Below are positions 26,775 to 36,261 of a stretch of DNA of 64,000 nucleotides, piece after piece. Every line of letters begins with the position of its first letter. The first letter of the stretch is position 1. The stretch is from NCBI GenBank assembly GCA_003144275.1, contig NJBF01000012.1, positions 1 through 64,000 on the forward strand, given 5' to 3'. The translations under genes were made by a program, and so were the position numbers. The stretch comes from Candidatus Heimdallarchaeota archaeon B3_Heim. GTDB taxonomy: Archaea; Asgardarchaeota; Heimdallarchaeia; Hodarchaeales; Hodarchaeaceae. The notes below the pieces were generated by a model. That model made no database searches, was not told the origin of the DNA, and saw nothing but the letters and a program-made list of their open reading frames with translations.

Positions 26775-27752
26775 GTGAATTCAAGTGAAAAATTGGTGAC
26801 CTTCCAAGATATCATTAACGCTCAAGAAGTGATCACTGGCCATGTCCATAAAACGCCTTTAATTTCATCCACGAAGTTAGAAGAACTTCTGGATGTGAAC
26901 TTATATCTCAAAGCGGAAATATTTCAAAAAATGGGTTCATTTAAGATGAGAGGTGTATTGAATAAGCTTCAAACTCTTACGGAGAAGGAAAAAAATTGTG
27001 GAGTAATTACTGTTTCGGCTGGAAATCATGCTCAGAGTCTTGCATATGTTTGTAAGAATAGAGGCATTCAGGCTGTCATTATCATGCCCTCTTATGCAGC
27101 TACGAATAAGGTTGCGACCACCAAAAAACTCGGAGCTGAAGTCATTCTTCACAAAGATAGCCATACATTATTAGAAAAACTGAATAAGACGCAAGCAGAA
27201 AGAAATCTGACGTTAGTACACCCCTTTGACGATCCGTTAATTATCGCAGGTCAAGGTACCCTAGGACTAGAAATACTTAATGATTTTTCAACCATTCCCG
27301 ATGTAGTAATTGTTCCTGTCGGAGGAGGGGGATTGATTTCTGGAGTAGCTGCTGCAATTAAGTTACAACATCCTAAAGTGCGGATTATAGGGGTGGAACC
27401 TACTGGTGCGGCGGCGATGTATGAAAGTCTTCGTACAAACTCCGTAGTATCTCTAAAAGAAATTAATACCATAGCGGATGGTTTGGCGGCCCCATTCGCA
27501 GGAAAACATACTTTGGCACATGTTAAAGAATTTGTTGATGACATCGTTCTGGTTTCCGATGAAGAAATTATACAAGGAATTCGTGTACTTCTTCTCCAAG
27601 GCAAACTAGTTACTGAACCTGCCGGTGCTGCGGGATTTGCAGCGCTATTGGCCAAAAAAATTCCTATTTCACAGGATATGAATATCGTATGCGTGCTTAG
27701 TGGAGGAAATATTGATGAAGGGTTGTTAAAGAGGATTATTAGTGAAGAATGA
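26775..27752 (+). CDS. threonine/serine dehydratase (PLP)
   Basis: Fold-type II PLP enzyme that deaminates threonine and/or serine to a 2-oxoacid. SFKMRG contains the Schiff-base lysine (K57), VSAGNHAQ binds the substrate carboxylate, and PVGGGGLISG holds the PLP phosphate. At 325 residues it lacks the C-terminal ACT domains of feedback-controlled biosynthetic threonine deaminase, so it resembles the catabolic form or serine racemase. GTG start with AAGGA 7 bases upstream. A radical SAM gene follows after 21 bases, so they may share a transcript. Confidence 0.87.
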   Translation: MNSSEKLVTFQDIINAQEVITGHVHKTPLISSTKLEELLDVNLYLKAEIFQKMGSFKMRGVLNKLQTLTEKEKNCGVITVSAGNHAQSLAYVCKNRGIQAVIIMPSYAATNKVATTKKLGAEVILHKDSHTLLEKLNKTQAERNLTLVHPFDDPLIIAGQGTLGLEILNDFSTIPDVVIVPVGGGGLISGVAAAIKLQHPKVRIIGVEPTGAAAMYESLRTNSVVSLKEINTIADGLAAPFAGKHTLAHVKEFVDDIVLVSDEEIIQGIRVLLLQGKLVTEPAGAAGFAALLAKKIPISQDMNIVCVLSGGNIDEGLLKRIISEE

Positions 27753-27773
27753 GTCCTTTGATAGCGTGTTGGT

Positions 27774-28589
27774 ATGAAAGTTAATTTTCGTGAAGCTAAG
27801 AGTATCATAACGAAAAGCAATATTCCATCTATAGATTACGTGATTAATCCTTATACTGGATGTCAGCATGGGTGTATTTACTGCTATGCTGAATTCATGA
27901 TTCGATTCACTAATCATAAAGGTGAGAAATGGGGAGACTTCTTGGATATAAAAACTTTCGATTTTAATAAAATAAAACCCCAGAAATATACTGGAAAAAG
28001 GCTATTGTTAAGTTCAGTAACGGATCCGTATTTACCGCTTGAAAAAAAATACCAAAACACTCGCAGAATTTTGGAGAAACTTGTGGATACTGAAGCTGAG
28101 GTGTCAATTCTTACTAAATCGAAATTGGTGACCCGGGATATCGATCTATTCAAAAAATTCAGAAATATCAAAGTAGGTATATCGATTAGTACATTAAATG
28201 ATGATTTCGCTAAAAAAATTGAACGTGGTGCATCTAAACCATCAGATCGAATTTTAGCGCTTAAAGAAATTGCAGATGCAGGAATAGAAACTTATACGTT
28301 TGTTTCTCCCTATTTTCCAGAGATCACTGATTTTAAAGCAATTATAAGAAAAGCCCAAACCTTTACTGATACTTTTAGTTTTGAGAATTTGAACTTTCGA
28401 CCCCACAATGTCTCAAGAATTAAGGCGATTATCGAAACCAATTTCCCTGAATATCTAGCTGTTTATGAAGAGTTAAGAAAGGATCGAAGTTACTGGAATT
28501 TGGTGGAATCAGAAATTAGAAACTACTGTGAAAATGAAGGAATATCCTTTAAAATCGAATTTCACCATGGAGGCTTCTCAAAAAGTTAA
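27774..28589 (+). CDS. radical SAM protein, spore-photoproduct-lyase-like family
   Basis: NPYTGCQHGCIYCYAEF holds the CxxxCxxC site that binds the [4Fe-4S] cluster used to cleave SAM. The surrounding pattern (VTDPYLPLEKKYQ; ITKSKLVTRDIDL; FENLNFRP) is that of the SPL-like 'Rv2578c' radical SAM group, whose substrates are mostly unknown. The length of 271 is typical. It follows the threonine/serine dehydratase closely. Do not read it as a real spore photoproduct lyase: the essential C-terminal Cys context of that enzyme is not evident here. Confidence 0.82.
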   Translation: MKVNFREAKSIITKSNIPSIDYVINPYTGCQHGCIYCYAEFMIRFTNHKGEKWGDFLDIKTFDFNKIKPQKYTGKRLLLSSVTDPYLPLEKKYQNTRRILEKLVDTEAEVSILTKSKLVTRDIDLFKKFRNIKVGISISTLNDDFAKKIERGASKPSDRILALKEIADAGIETYTFVSPYFPEITDFKAIIRKAQTFTDTFSFENLNFRPHNVSRIKAIIETNFPEYLAVYEELRKDRSYWNLVESEIRNYCENEGISFKIEFHHGGFSKS

Positions 28590-28761
28590 TTTTTTAATAC
28601 ATTTCCTCATTCATATCGATAATTATAGTTAAGAGGTTGAATTACCCAAATAAAGATGCTTAACATTTCTAAAACAGCAATGAATCTTGGCTTCATTATT
28701 TATCGTAGATCCGTTTATCTTTGAATAATTATTTTAATTGTACAACCAATTGATCTTCTGA

Positions 28762-30096
28762 GTGCACATGACTGATTTAGAATTTCATATTCAGGTTGAT
28801 CCAAACGTAGAATCAATTGTAATGCCAGAAAACGTTAAGATAGGCTTAATGGTTACGGAACACCGTAAAAACTGTTCTAAGCTAAGCTGTTCATTTGATT
28901 ACCATGCTTTTGCTATAGGACAATCTCCTTTTCATGTTCCAGAGCCACTAGAAGCTTCTCTCCGAGAAAATACTCATCAAAGTCACTATAGTGCCTCTAT
29001 TGGTATTTCTGAACTTCGTGAGGCAATTGCAGAGTTCAATAATAGGTACTTTAACTTCAACATTGATCCTAGTCTGGTCGTTATTGGACATGGTACCAAA
29101 GGGATGATTTTTACCATCTTCTCTCTGATTAAAGGTGATGTAATCATCCCTGCTCCTTCTTGGATTTCTTATGTTCCCCAAATTAAATTACTGGGGAAAA
29201 ATTTTCACATTATTGATTTGAAACCTGAAGACGAGTATAAGCTTACTGCAGAGAACTTAGACAACTTTTTATCAAATTTACATCAAGATCAACATCTCTT
29301 AGTTCTTAACAGTCCCCATAATCCGTCTGGGGCAGTCTATCGAAGAGATGAACTTGAAAAACTAGCAGATATTTGTCGTAAACATGGAATTTTGGTCTTA
29401 TCTGATGAAATCTATGCCCTAGCTACTTACGATCAAGAGAGTTTTGCTAGCATGCGTTCTGATTATCCAGAAGGCACTTTTGTAACAAACGGTTTATCTA
29501 AAGATCGTGGCGCTGCAGGTTATCGTTTAGGTCATTGTTTGCTACCAGAAAACTGTTCCGAGGAACTCCAACTTAATTTCAAGAAAATAGCTGCCACTAT
29601 TTATACAAATGTCTCTACACCGACACAGTACGCTGCAATCACCGCTTATAAGCAGAATGATGTCATTGATGAATATATAAAAATTACACGAGAGATTCAC
29701 AGAATAATGGGGACAAATCTTAGTAGAGAAGTTGGTAAAATCGAAGGATTGGAGGTAACAACTCCTACAGGTGGATTCTACTTCCTGGTGAGTTTTAATA
29801 AATTAAAAAATGGGTTGCTTAAACACAACGTAAAAATGGCGAATGAATTGTCGAATGCACTACTTAAACATCCGTTTCATATTGCTGCATTAACTGGAGA
29901 CGCCTGTTTATTTAATCCTGATGATTTTACTGCACGGGTTGCATTTGTCGATTATGACGGACGACAAGCATTCAACAATTATAAGATAAGAACACCAAGA
30001 ACGGAAGAAGAAGAATCTGAATTCTTTAAAACCAACGCGCCTCGGATGTTTCAAGCAATCACCACATTTAAGGAATTTGTCACATCACTCAAATGA
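28762..30096 (+). CDS. class I/II aminotransferase
   Basis: Fold-type I PLP enzyme. LNSPHNPSGAVY has the Asn that contacts PLP, LSDEIYA carries the Asp, and NGLSKDRGAAGYRLG has the PLP lysine and the phosphate-binding Arg. It is close to aspartate aminotransferase in layout, but 444 residues is longer than usual. Amino donor and acceptor are not readable. A GTG begins the frame; ATG two codons later (28768) is equally possible. A hairpin at 30117-30133 follows the stop. Confidence 0.85.
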   Translation: MHMTDLEFHIQVDPNVESIVMPENVKIGLMVTEHRKNCSKLSCSFDYHAFAIGQSPFHVPEPLEASLRENTHQSHYSASIGISELREAIAEFNNRYFNFNIDPSLVVIGHGTKGMIFTIFSLIKGDVIIPAPSWISYVPQIKLLGKNFHIIDLKPEDEYKLTAENLDNFLSNLHQDQHLLVLNSPHNPSGAVYRRDELEKLADICRKHGILVLSDEIYALATYDQESFASMRSDYPEGTFVTNGLSKDRGAAGYRLGHCLLPENCSEELQLNFKKIAATIYTNVSTPTQYAAITAYKQNDVIDEYIKITREIHRIMGTNLSREVGKIEGLEVTTPTGGFYFLVSFNKLKNGLLKHNVKMANELSNALLKHPFHIAALTGDACLFNPDDFTARVAFVDYDGRQAFNNYKIRTPRTEEEESEFFKTNAPRMFQAITTFKEFVTSLK

Positions 30097-30116
30097 GTAG
30101 AAAATCTCCATTATTG

Positions 30117-30133
30117 TCTACAATAGTTGTAGA
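30117..30133 (+). terminator. small hairpin after the aminotransferase
   Basis: TCTACAA-TAG-TTGTAGA, 7-base arms and a 3-base loop, begins 20 bases after the stop. No T-run follows, so it may protect the 3' end rather than terminate. Confidence 0.3.
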
Positions 30134-30267
30134 AAAGCAATGTTTCTTCAAATCTCATGGGAATTATAATGCACGTGGAAAACCTATAACAATTGAGAGG
30201 GAGAGTCGTAGTTGATTCAGAAGATGCTATTTTGAACGATTCATAGCCAATCAACTATAAGAAGTAA

Positions 30268-30984
30268 TTAGATGTCAATTTTAAATACTATTTTGACTAT
30301 CATTCCAATTAAGAGACTTAGAACAGCAACACTTATGGTAACTGTTGTGATTTTAGCAAATCTTTGCTTAAAAGGAATAGATTTCGCAATGGAGATGTAG
30401 AATGTAAAAATAAATATTATTACAATAGCAGCAAATATACTCACAACTAATGATAGATTTGGGTTTTTTTCGATGAGGAAAAAAGGAGTAATCAGAATAA
30501 TAACTGTAAAGATATAAGCTGATCCTGTGTATAATGAAGCTTTGAATGGAGATTTCGTTTCCAGACCTTCCTCAGATGTAGCTAGATATTCTGAGGCCCC
30601 CATGGATAAGGAAGCACTTATTCCTGTTATCAAGCCAATAACCGCTATAAGAACTGTATCTTGGAATGCGAGAGTAAAACCTGCTAATGCTCCTGTTAAC
30701 TCTACTAATGCATCACTTAAACCAAGCACGATGGATCCTACGTAATTTAACATTTCTTCATCCAGCATTTCGATAAGTTGGTTCTCATGTTTTTCCTCGT
30801 CCTTCAACATAGATCCAATTTCTGGAAATTTTTCCATGATTTCTGAATATAATATCTGTGCTTCCCCTTCTCCTCTCTCCATTAACCTAATTCCAAATGT
30901 TAATCCAAAAACCCTTAATATAAATGTATAGAGAATAATTTTGAATCTACTAGCTTTAACTTCTTTCTTTGTAATCTTTTTCAA
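30268..30984 (-). CDS. VIT1/CCC1-family metal transporter
   Basis: Five membrane helices. The first carries GLSDALVELTGALAG and the second SASLSMGASEYLA, the metal-site helices of the VIT1/CCC1 iron/manganese transporter family. A preceding acidic helix segment (DEEKHENQLIEML) resembles the cytoplasmic metal-binding stalk or ferritin-like part of VIT1. Role: removal of ferrous iron or manganese from the cytoplasm. The gene stands alone between a plus-strand aminotransferase and the hydrolase operon. The length of 238 fits. Confidence 0.85.
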   Translation of the reverse strand: MKKITKKEVKASRFKIILYTFILRVFGLTFGIRLMERGEGEAQILYSEIMEKFPEIGSMLKDEEKHENQLIEMLDEEMLNYVGSIVLGLSDALVELTGALAGFTLAFQDTVLIAVIGLITGISASLSMGASEYLATSEEGLETKSPFKASLYTGSAYIFTVIILITPFFLIEKNPNLSLVVSIFAAIVIIFIFTFYISIAKSIPFKQRFAKITTVTISVAVLSLLIGMIVKIVFKIDI

Positions 30985-31276
30985 TATATGATAATGCTTT
31001 TTCTCCTCTTATGCAATTTCAGATAGAATCTTTGCGTTGTGTTCATTCTTATTTCTCTTTACGAGGTTTCTTTATATAATGTAACCATTAATTTCGTCCT
31101 TTTGTGCACGAAGTAGTATCTTCAATGTTATTATATCGATATGAGACATATTTACCCCTCCTGTGTATTTTAGAGCTCATATTTTAGCTTTTCGATATTT
31201 TTAGAACCTAAGCTAAAAAATTTAACGATTTCAAAAATGTTGTTGGTTAGTGTTTGATAAGAGGAGGTCATTTATT

Positions 31277-32065
31277 TTGTCTTCGATCGAGCATGAAATT
31301 CTTGCTATAGGAAAAGAACTTAATGTAGCATATACGAAACGAACTACTAGTGAAGGAAACAGACCTTACATTGTTTTCATTCACGGATTCGGATCTTCCA
31401 AAGAATTTTTTAGATTTGCTTTCCATGATCCATCACTCAAAGACTTTTCTTTAATATCTTTAGATCTCATCGGTTTTGGTAATAGTACCAAACATGAGAA
31501 ATTCAGTTACGAAATGTCTAATCAATCGGCAATAATGATTCAAGTGTTAAATCAACTAGATGTAGGTTCTTTTCATTTATGTGCCCATTCCATGGGGGGA
31601 TTGGTAGCGATGGAGATGATTGACCAATCACCCCCTCAAGTCCTTTCTTTCACCAATTTAGAAGGTAATCTCACTCTTGATGATTGTTTTGTTACGGGAA
31701 AAATACTTGATTATCCTTTTGATGTTTTTTTAGCTTCAGGGAGAACTGAATTTGAACAAAGTCTGAAGGATTTCCCTTCCTATTTACGAGAATTTCAAAA
31801 AGCTTCATCAATAGCTCTTCACAGAAGTGCTGCCGACACAGTTAAGTTATCAAGTAATTCTCGCCTATTAGAAGATTTTAGTAATATATCAATAAAAAAG
31901 TGTTATATTTATGGAGAAATAAATAAAGGTAAGTTCCCTGTTGAACAAACTCTTATTGACAATGGAGTACCCGTATTTTATATATCTGAAAGTGATCATG
32001 AAATGGCCGAACAAAATCCTTCCCATCTCTATTCAACCATTAATGAATTTTTAGCTACTAAATGA
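31277..32065 (+). CDS. alpha/beta hydrolase
   Basis: IVFIHGFGSSKEF contains the HG oxyanion motif, CAHSMGGLVAMEM is the nucleophile elbow (Ser), and a C-terminal DHEMAEQ region holds the His. At 262 residues it is a single-domain esterase/lipase/peptidase-like fold; the substrate is unknown. I chose TTG at 31277 because the strong site GAGGAGGT (31261-31268) sits 8 bases upstream; an earlier GTG at 31250 is upstream of that site. It begins a three-gene operon with an ornithine-cyclodeaminase-family gene and an aminotransferase. Confidence 0.82.
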   Translation: MSSIEHEILAIGKELNVAYTKRTTSEGNRPYIVFIHGFGSSKEFFRFAFHDPSLKDFSLISLDLIGFGNSTKHEKFSYEMSNQSAIMIQVLNQLDVGSFHLCAHSMGGLVAMEMIDQSPPQVLSFTNLEGNLTLDDCFVTGKILDYPFDVFLASGRTEFEQSLKDFPSYLREFQKASSIALHRSAADTVKLSSNSRLLEDFSNISIKKCYIYGEINKGKFPVEQTLIDNGVPVFYISESDHEMAEQNPSHLYSTINEFLATK

Positions 32066-32100
32066 ACTGTTTTGTTAACAAATTAAGGAGTCTGAGATTA

Positions 32101-33066
32101 ATGACAAGAATTCTGAAACTGAATGAAATCAAGAAAATACTTGAGGGAATTGATCCGATCAAGATAATAGAGGAAGGATTTATTGCATATTCACAAGGAA
32201 AGGTCGTTGTGCCTCCAATCGGGGAAATGATATTTGATGATCCAAAACATCCTGGAGATTGTCATATAAAATATGGATTCATTAAAAACGATGAATATTA
32301 TGTAGTTAAAATCGCTCAGGGGTTTTATAACAATCCGAAAGTTGGATTACCTTCAACTAATGGCCTTAATATCCTATTTAATCAAAAAAATGGTGCCATT
32401 GAATGCATTTTACTTGATGAAGGATATCTAACTGATGTTAGAACTGCTAGTGCTGGAGCGATTGCTGCAAAGTATATGGCTCCGAAGAATGTGAACCGCA
32501 TTGGGATATTTGGTACAGGTTTACAAGGGAAGATGCAATTGCAATTTCTAAAATCAGTCGTTGATTGCCGAAAAGCAAGTATATGGGGAAGAGGCAAGGA
32601 GCAATTAAAGAAGTATCAAGATGATATGGCATCATCTGAATTCGAAATTGAGACCACTATGAATTCAAACGACATTACCAATTCATGTAATCTCATTGTG
32701 ACATGTACACCCTCTAAACTCCCTTTGATAAATGCAGATCAAGTTCTCAAAGGTATGCACATAACAGCTATGGGATCCGATACCTCAGAAAAGCAAGAAT
32801 TGGAGTCCAAGATTTTACAGAAGTCTGATCGAGTAGTTGTCGATAGTCTCTCTCAAGCTGGAACTCGTGGTGAATGTTTTCACGCGATAAGAAATGGGGA
32901 TATCAAAAAAGACAGAATAATTGAGCTTGGGAATATGATTACAGATAAAAATTTCCAACGAGCTAATGATGACGAAATTACGATTGTAGATCTCACAGGA
33001 GTAGCAGTTCAAGATATTCAAATTTCCAAAGCAGTCTATGAAGGATATTTATCTCTAAACAAGTAA
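32101..33066 (+). CDS. ornithine cyclodeaminase / mu-crystallin family protein
   Basis: NAD(P)-binding enzyme with IGIFGTGLQGKMQLQ (dinucleotide fold), TDVRTASAGAIAAKYM before it, and MGSDTSEKQEL after it, all typical of the ornithine-cyclodeaminase/mu-crystallin family. The family also includes archaeal alanine dehydrogenases and ketimine reductases, so the substrate should be left open. I chose ATG 32101 because AAGGAG lies about 12 bases before it and family proteins normally start near here; a start at 32062 would add 13 residues. It sits between hydrolase and aminotransferase genes. Confidence 0.82.
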   Translation: MTRILKLNEIKKILEGIDPIKIIEEGFIAYSQGKVVVPPIGEMIFDDPKHPGDCHIKYGFIKNDEYYVVKIAQGFYNNPKVGLPSTNGLNILFNQKNGAIECILLDEGYLTDVRTASAGAIAAKYMAPKNVNRIGIFGTGLQGKMQLQFLKSVVDCRKASIWGRGKEQLKKYQDDMASSEFEIETTMNSNDITNSCNLIVTCTPSKLPLINADQVLKGMHITAMGSDTSEKQELESKILQKSDRVVVDSLSQAGTRGECFHAIRNGDIKKDRIIELGNMITDKNFQRANDDEITIVDLTGVAVQDIQISKAVYEGYLSLNK

Positions 33067-33085
33067 TTAACTTGGAGTTAATAAA

Positions 33086-34198
33086 ATGAAAATTGAAACA
33101 TTCGAATTAGAAAGAAGACAATCTGTTTGGGAGAATCGAGTCAAGTTTAATCTAACAGAAAGTGGTGTTCATCCTTACAATTTGACAGAAATTTTGAGTA
33201 AAGAGGAGATAGAAGACTTTCTTTCAATGAGGATTGGATATGGTCAAACCAATGGCTCAGATGAATTGCGTGAAACGATCAGTTGCATTTATCCAGGGTC
33301 AGACCTTGATAATGTATTGGTTACAAATGGGTCATCCGAGGCAAATTTTGTTACGATTTGGAGTTTGTTAGAACCTGGGGATGAGTTAATCTTAATGCTC
33401 CCTAATTATATGCAAATCTGGGGAATTGCACGATCGTTTGGAATTAAGGTTCGGCCATTCCACCTAAAAGAAGAGCTAAATTGGCAGCCAGATATGGTAG
33501 AAGTACGATCTTTGATTTCTCCAAAAACAAAGATGATTGCAGTTTGCAATCCTAATAATCCAACTGGAGCCGTATTAAGTGAAAAAGCAATGGAAGAGCT
33601 GATTACTTTTGCCAAAGAGTCAGATGCTTGGTTGTATGCCGATGAAGTTTATAGAGGTGCGGAATTAGATGGTGAAGAATCGCCTACTTTTTGGGGTCGT
33701 TATAATAAATCCATCATAGCGTGTGGCCTTTCTAAATCTTATGCTCTTCCTGGATTAAGGATTGGTTGGCTAGTAGGCCCGAAGTCTTTTATTGAGAAGG
33801 CGTGGTCTTATCATGATTATACATCAATAGCCTCTGGATACCTTAGTAATTGGATAGCTACTAAAGCTCTGCAACCTGAAATGCGAATGAAAATACTAAC
33901 TCGGAATAGGGACATGTTAAAGGAGAATTTACTAGTTTTACAAAAATGGGTGGATGATCGAGAAGACAAATTTGTCTTTATTCCCCCTCGAGCAGGAGGG
34001 CTGGCATTCTTGCGCTATAAGTTCTCTATAAACTCCACGAAGCTAACCACGAAACTTCGTGAAGAAAAAAGCTGTTTCATAGTAGCTGGGGATTGTTTCG
34101 GAATGGATGGTTATATACGAATCGGAATCGGTTCTGAAAAGGAGTATTTTATTGCAGGTCTTGAATTATTAAGTGAAATGATAGATGAGCTCACTTGA
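33086..34198 (+). CDS. class I/II aminotransferase
   Basis: A second PLP aminotransferase: ICNPNNPTGAVLS-like block (AVCNPNNPTGAVLS), LYADEVYRG, and CGLSKSYALPGLRIGWL with the PLP lysine (about 217). The length of 370 is typical. It starts 19 bases after the ornithine-cyclodeaminase-like gene and ends the operon. The trio hydrolase, reductase/deaminase and aminotransferase suggests amino-acid breakdown or a modified-amino-acid pathway; this is inference from context. It differs from the 444-residue aminotransferase at 28.8 kb by more than sequence length, so the two are not recent copies. Confidence 0.85.
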   Translation: MKIETFELERRQSVWENRVKFNLTESGVHPYNLTEILSKEEIEDFLSMRIGYGQTNGSDELRETISCIYPGSDLDNVLVTNGSSEANFVTIWSLLEPGDELILMLPNYMQIWGIARSFGIKVRPFHLKEELNWQPDMVEVRSLISPKTKMIAVCNPNNPTGAVLSEKAMEELITFAKESDAWLYADEVYRGAELDGEESPTFWGRYNKSIIACGLSKSYALPGLRIGWLVGPKSFIEKAWSYHDYTSIASGYLSNWIATKALQPEMRMKILTRNRDMLKENLLVLQKWVDDREDKFVFIPPRAGGLAFLRYKFSINSTKLTTKLREEKSCFIVAGDCFGMDGYIRIGIGSEKEYFIAGLELLSEMIDELT

Positions 34199-34279
34199 GA
34201 AAAAAAAACTAGCCCTTGCGACTATAAACTCTTCTAAATTTGGGTATTGAAAAGTAGGGGTTAATTAAACCTTAAAAAC

Positions 34280-35362
34280 TCACGTTTCATCGAGAATGTC
34301 TCTGGAAACTTTTGTTAGTGATACACACCCTGTCATTAACATGGCTTTTGCCAGAGTTTTTTGTAGAAAGTCCATTTGAAGACGGACACCTTCACTTCCT
34401 CCACCAACTGCAGCTCGAACAATATCTCTACCTATAAGAACTGCATCAGCCCCTAAAGCCAGCATCTTCAATACATCATAACCTGTTCTGACACCACCAT
34501 CAGCTACGATCATTGCACCTGTGCTCTTAAGTGCAGTAACAATCTCTGGCAATACATCGGCAGTTCCAGGAGTATGATCAAGAACACGACCTCCGTGATT
34601 TGATACAACTATTGCTTTTGCTCCCGCATCAACTGCATCTACCGCATCTTCCACACACATTACTCCTTTAATAATCACAGGCAAAGAGGTCGAATTCACC
34701 AGATCGGTAATTTCTTCAGGAGTTTTCCGAAACACTGGTTTATTATTCGTACGCATGGCATAACTACCAGCTCCATCTGTATCAACTCCAACTGCTGTGG
34801 TTCCACATAATTCTGCCTTATTAAAAAATTGTTTTATTATGGTCTGTTCTCGGGGTTTAACAATCTTCACACCACCAGCATTCCCTTCTGCTATCGCATC
34901 AAGACCATAAGATTTTTCTAATGAGTAGGTAAATGTATCTCCACGCCATCCAATTGTTCCCGCATCTCGACAACCGTTGATTACTGCATGACAAAATTCT
35001 CTCTCTGTGATGACTGAATCACCCCCAAATGAATTTACTCCTGAGACCGAAGCAGACATAATTGGCATCGAAATATCTTTACCAAAGAAATTAAATCGTG
35101 TATCGGGTTCTGAAAGGGCGATCTGATCGCTATCTATAAGTTTCATCTTGAGATTAAGTTTACGGAGTGCTAACCAATTATTATGAAATGAAGCTCCGCT
35201 ACCAATACCACCAAACCCTAACCGTCTACCATAATGCTGACCTTGACAAAATCGGGTTGGTCCACCATCACAGTCTTTATAGACCATACAAAATTGAGCT
35301 GCCTTTAATTTTTCTCTGGCTTTATTACGAACATCTTCTAAAGTCATTTCATTCGTCGTCAT
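34280..35362 (-). CDS. FMN-dependent alpha-hydroxy-acid dehydrogenase-like protein
   Basis: A TIM-barrel flavoprotein. SNHGGRVLDHTPGT is the alpha-hydroxy-acid oxidase signature (His/Arg of the active site), VADGGVRTGYDVLK and VLIGRD form the phosphate site. The N-terminal segment has three Cys (CMVYKDCDGGPTRFC), as in the clostridial-type alpha-hydroxy-acid oxidising proteins, where it may carry a cluster or metal. Lactate oxidation is one option, but FMN isopentenyl-diphosphate isomerase is similar in fold and cannot be fully excluded. I used the ATG; a GTG three codons upstream is possible. It lies downstream of the oxidoreductase genes on the same strand. Confidence 0.78.
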   Translation of the reverse strand: MTTNEMTLEDVRNKAREKLKAAQFCMVYKDCDGGPTRFCQGQHYGRRLGFGGIGSGASFHNNWLALRKLNLKMKLIDSDQIALSEPDTRFNFFGKDISMPIMSASVSGVNSFGGDSVITEREFCHAVINGCRDAGTIGWRGDTFTYSLEKSYGLDAIAEGNAGGVKIVKPREQTIIKQFFNKAELCGTTAVGVDTDGAGSYAMRTNNKPVFRKTPEEITDLVNSTSLPVIIKGVMCVEDAVDAVDAGAKAIVVSNHGGRVLDHTPGTADVLPEIVTALKSTGAMIVADGGVRTGYDVLKMLALGADAVLIGRDIVRAAVGGGSEGVRLQMDFLQKTLAKAMLMTGCVSLTKVSRDILDET

Positions 35363-35400
35363 ATTTATCACGGAGTTTATATCGCATTAAATAATTTTTT

Positions 35401-36261
35401 TTAACGGAAAGAGTTTATCAAAGTTTTTAACTTCTCTTTTGATAAGTCACGTTCCCATAGGGGACGAGAATCATTTTTGTAAATTTGTATGTTATCTTCG
35501 TAAGTAGGTCGTTCATTGATATAAAATACACCAAGAGGAAGTTTACTTCGTTCTAAGGCTCTTCCAATTGCTTCTTTTTGATCAAATGGTGTGTAGGAAT
35601 CTTCAAGATAGTAGGTATTTTCTCTATACCATTGATATGTATTTATTCGGTTGAAACTTACACATGGACTGAACAAATCAATGAAAGCGTACCCTTTGTG
35701 GGCTATTGCTTTCTTCAGAATCTCTTTTGTCTGTTCTGCATGTCCTACAAATGCTCTGGCCACAAATGATGCATTTTGTGCAATTGCCACGGCAATAGGA
35801 TTGAAAGGGGTATTGTACACACCTAGTGTCTGAACTCCCGTCTTCACCCCAATTTCACTAGTTGGTGATGCTTGCCCTTTGGTTAAACCATATACGGCAT
35901 TATCATGAACAATATTGACAATAGAAGGATTGTACCTCATTGTGTGTAAAAAGTGATTACCTCCTTCACTATATGTACACCCATCTCCAGAGATAGCAAA
36001 CACTGAAAGTTCTGGATTTGAAGCTTTAATTGCCAAAGCATTTGAGAGATAACGGCCATGTAATCCATTGATCATGTTCCCCTCAATGAAATGACTAAAC
36101 TTCCCCGCTTGACCAATCCCAGTAACTATCACTGCATTGTTGGGAGTAATATTAAGATCAGTTAAGGTCTCTTTTAGAATTTTCAAGGCAGGATAATTAC
36201 CACATCCGGGACACCAGTGTACTTCTACCTCTCTATCAAAATCTGAAGAATTTACCATCAT
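35401..36261 (-). CDS. 2-oxoacid:ferredoxin oxidoreductase, beta subunit
   Basis: Thiamine-diphosphate-binding subunit. HWCPGCGNYPALK has the CxxC that helps bind the [4Fe-4S] cluster, SPCVSF gives a further Cys, and GDGCTYSEGGNHFLH is the ThDP/magnesium motif. It decarboxylates 2-oxoacids and passes electrons to ferredoxin, forming acyl-CoA. The 286-residue length and the two-subunit organisation match the Sulfolobus-type enzymes with broad specificity. The start overlaps the alpha-subunit stop by 4 bases (ATGA), so they are coupled. Confidence 0.9.
   Translation of the reverse strand: MMVNSSDFDREVEVHWCPGCGNYPALKILKETLTDLNITPNNAVIVTGIGQAGKFSHFIEGNMINGLHGRYLSNALAIKASNPELSVFAISGDGCTYSEGGNHFLHTMRYNPSIVNIVHDNAVYGLTKGQASPTSEIGVKTGVQTLGVYNTPFNPIAVAIAQNASFVARAFVGHAEQTKEILKKAIAHKGYAFIDLFSPCVSFNRINTYQWYRENTYYLEDSYTPFDQKEAIGRALERSKLPLGVFYINERPTYEDNIQIYKNDSRPLWERDLSKEKLKTLINSFR

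Noticed and set aside
27251..27820. 189-codon frame opposite the threonine/serine dehydratase
   Set aside because: Antisense to a clear PLP enzyme, Ser/Thr/Pro-rich translation typical of a shadow frame.
27774..28589. Radical SAM gene as spore photoproduct lyase
   Set aside because: The organism is not a spore former and the family-specific features are not evident; only the radical SAM site is certain.
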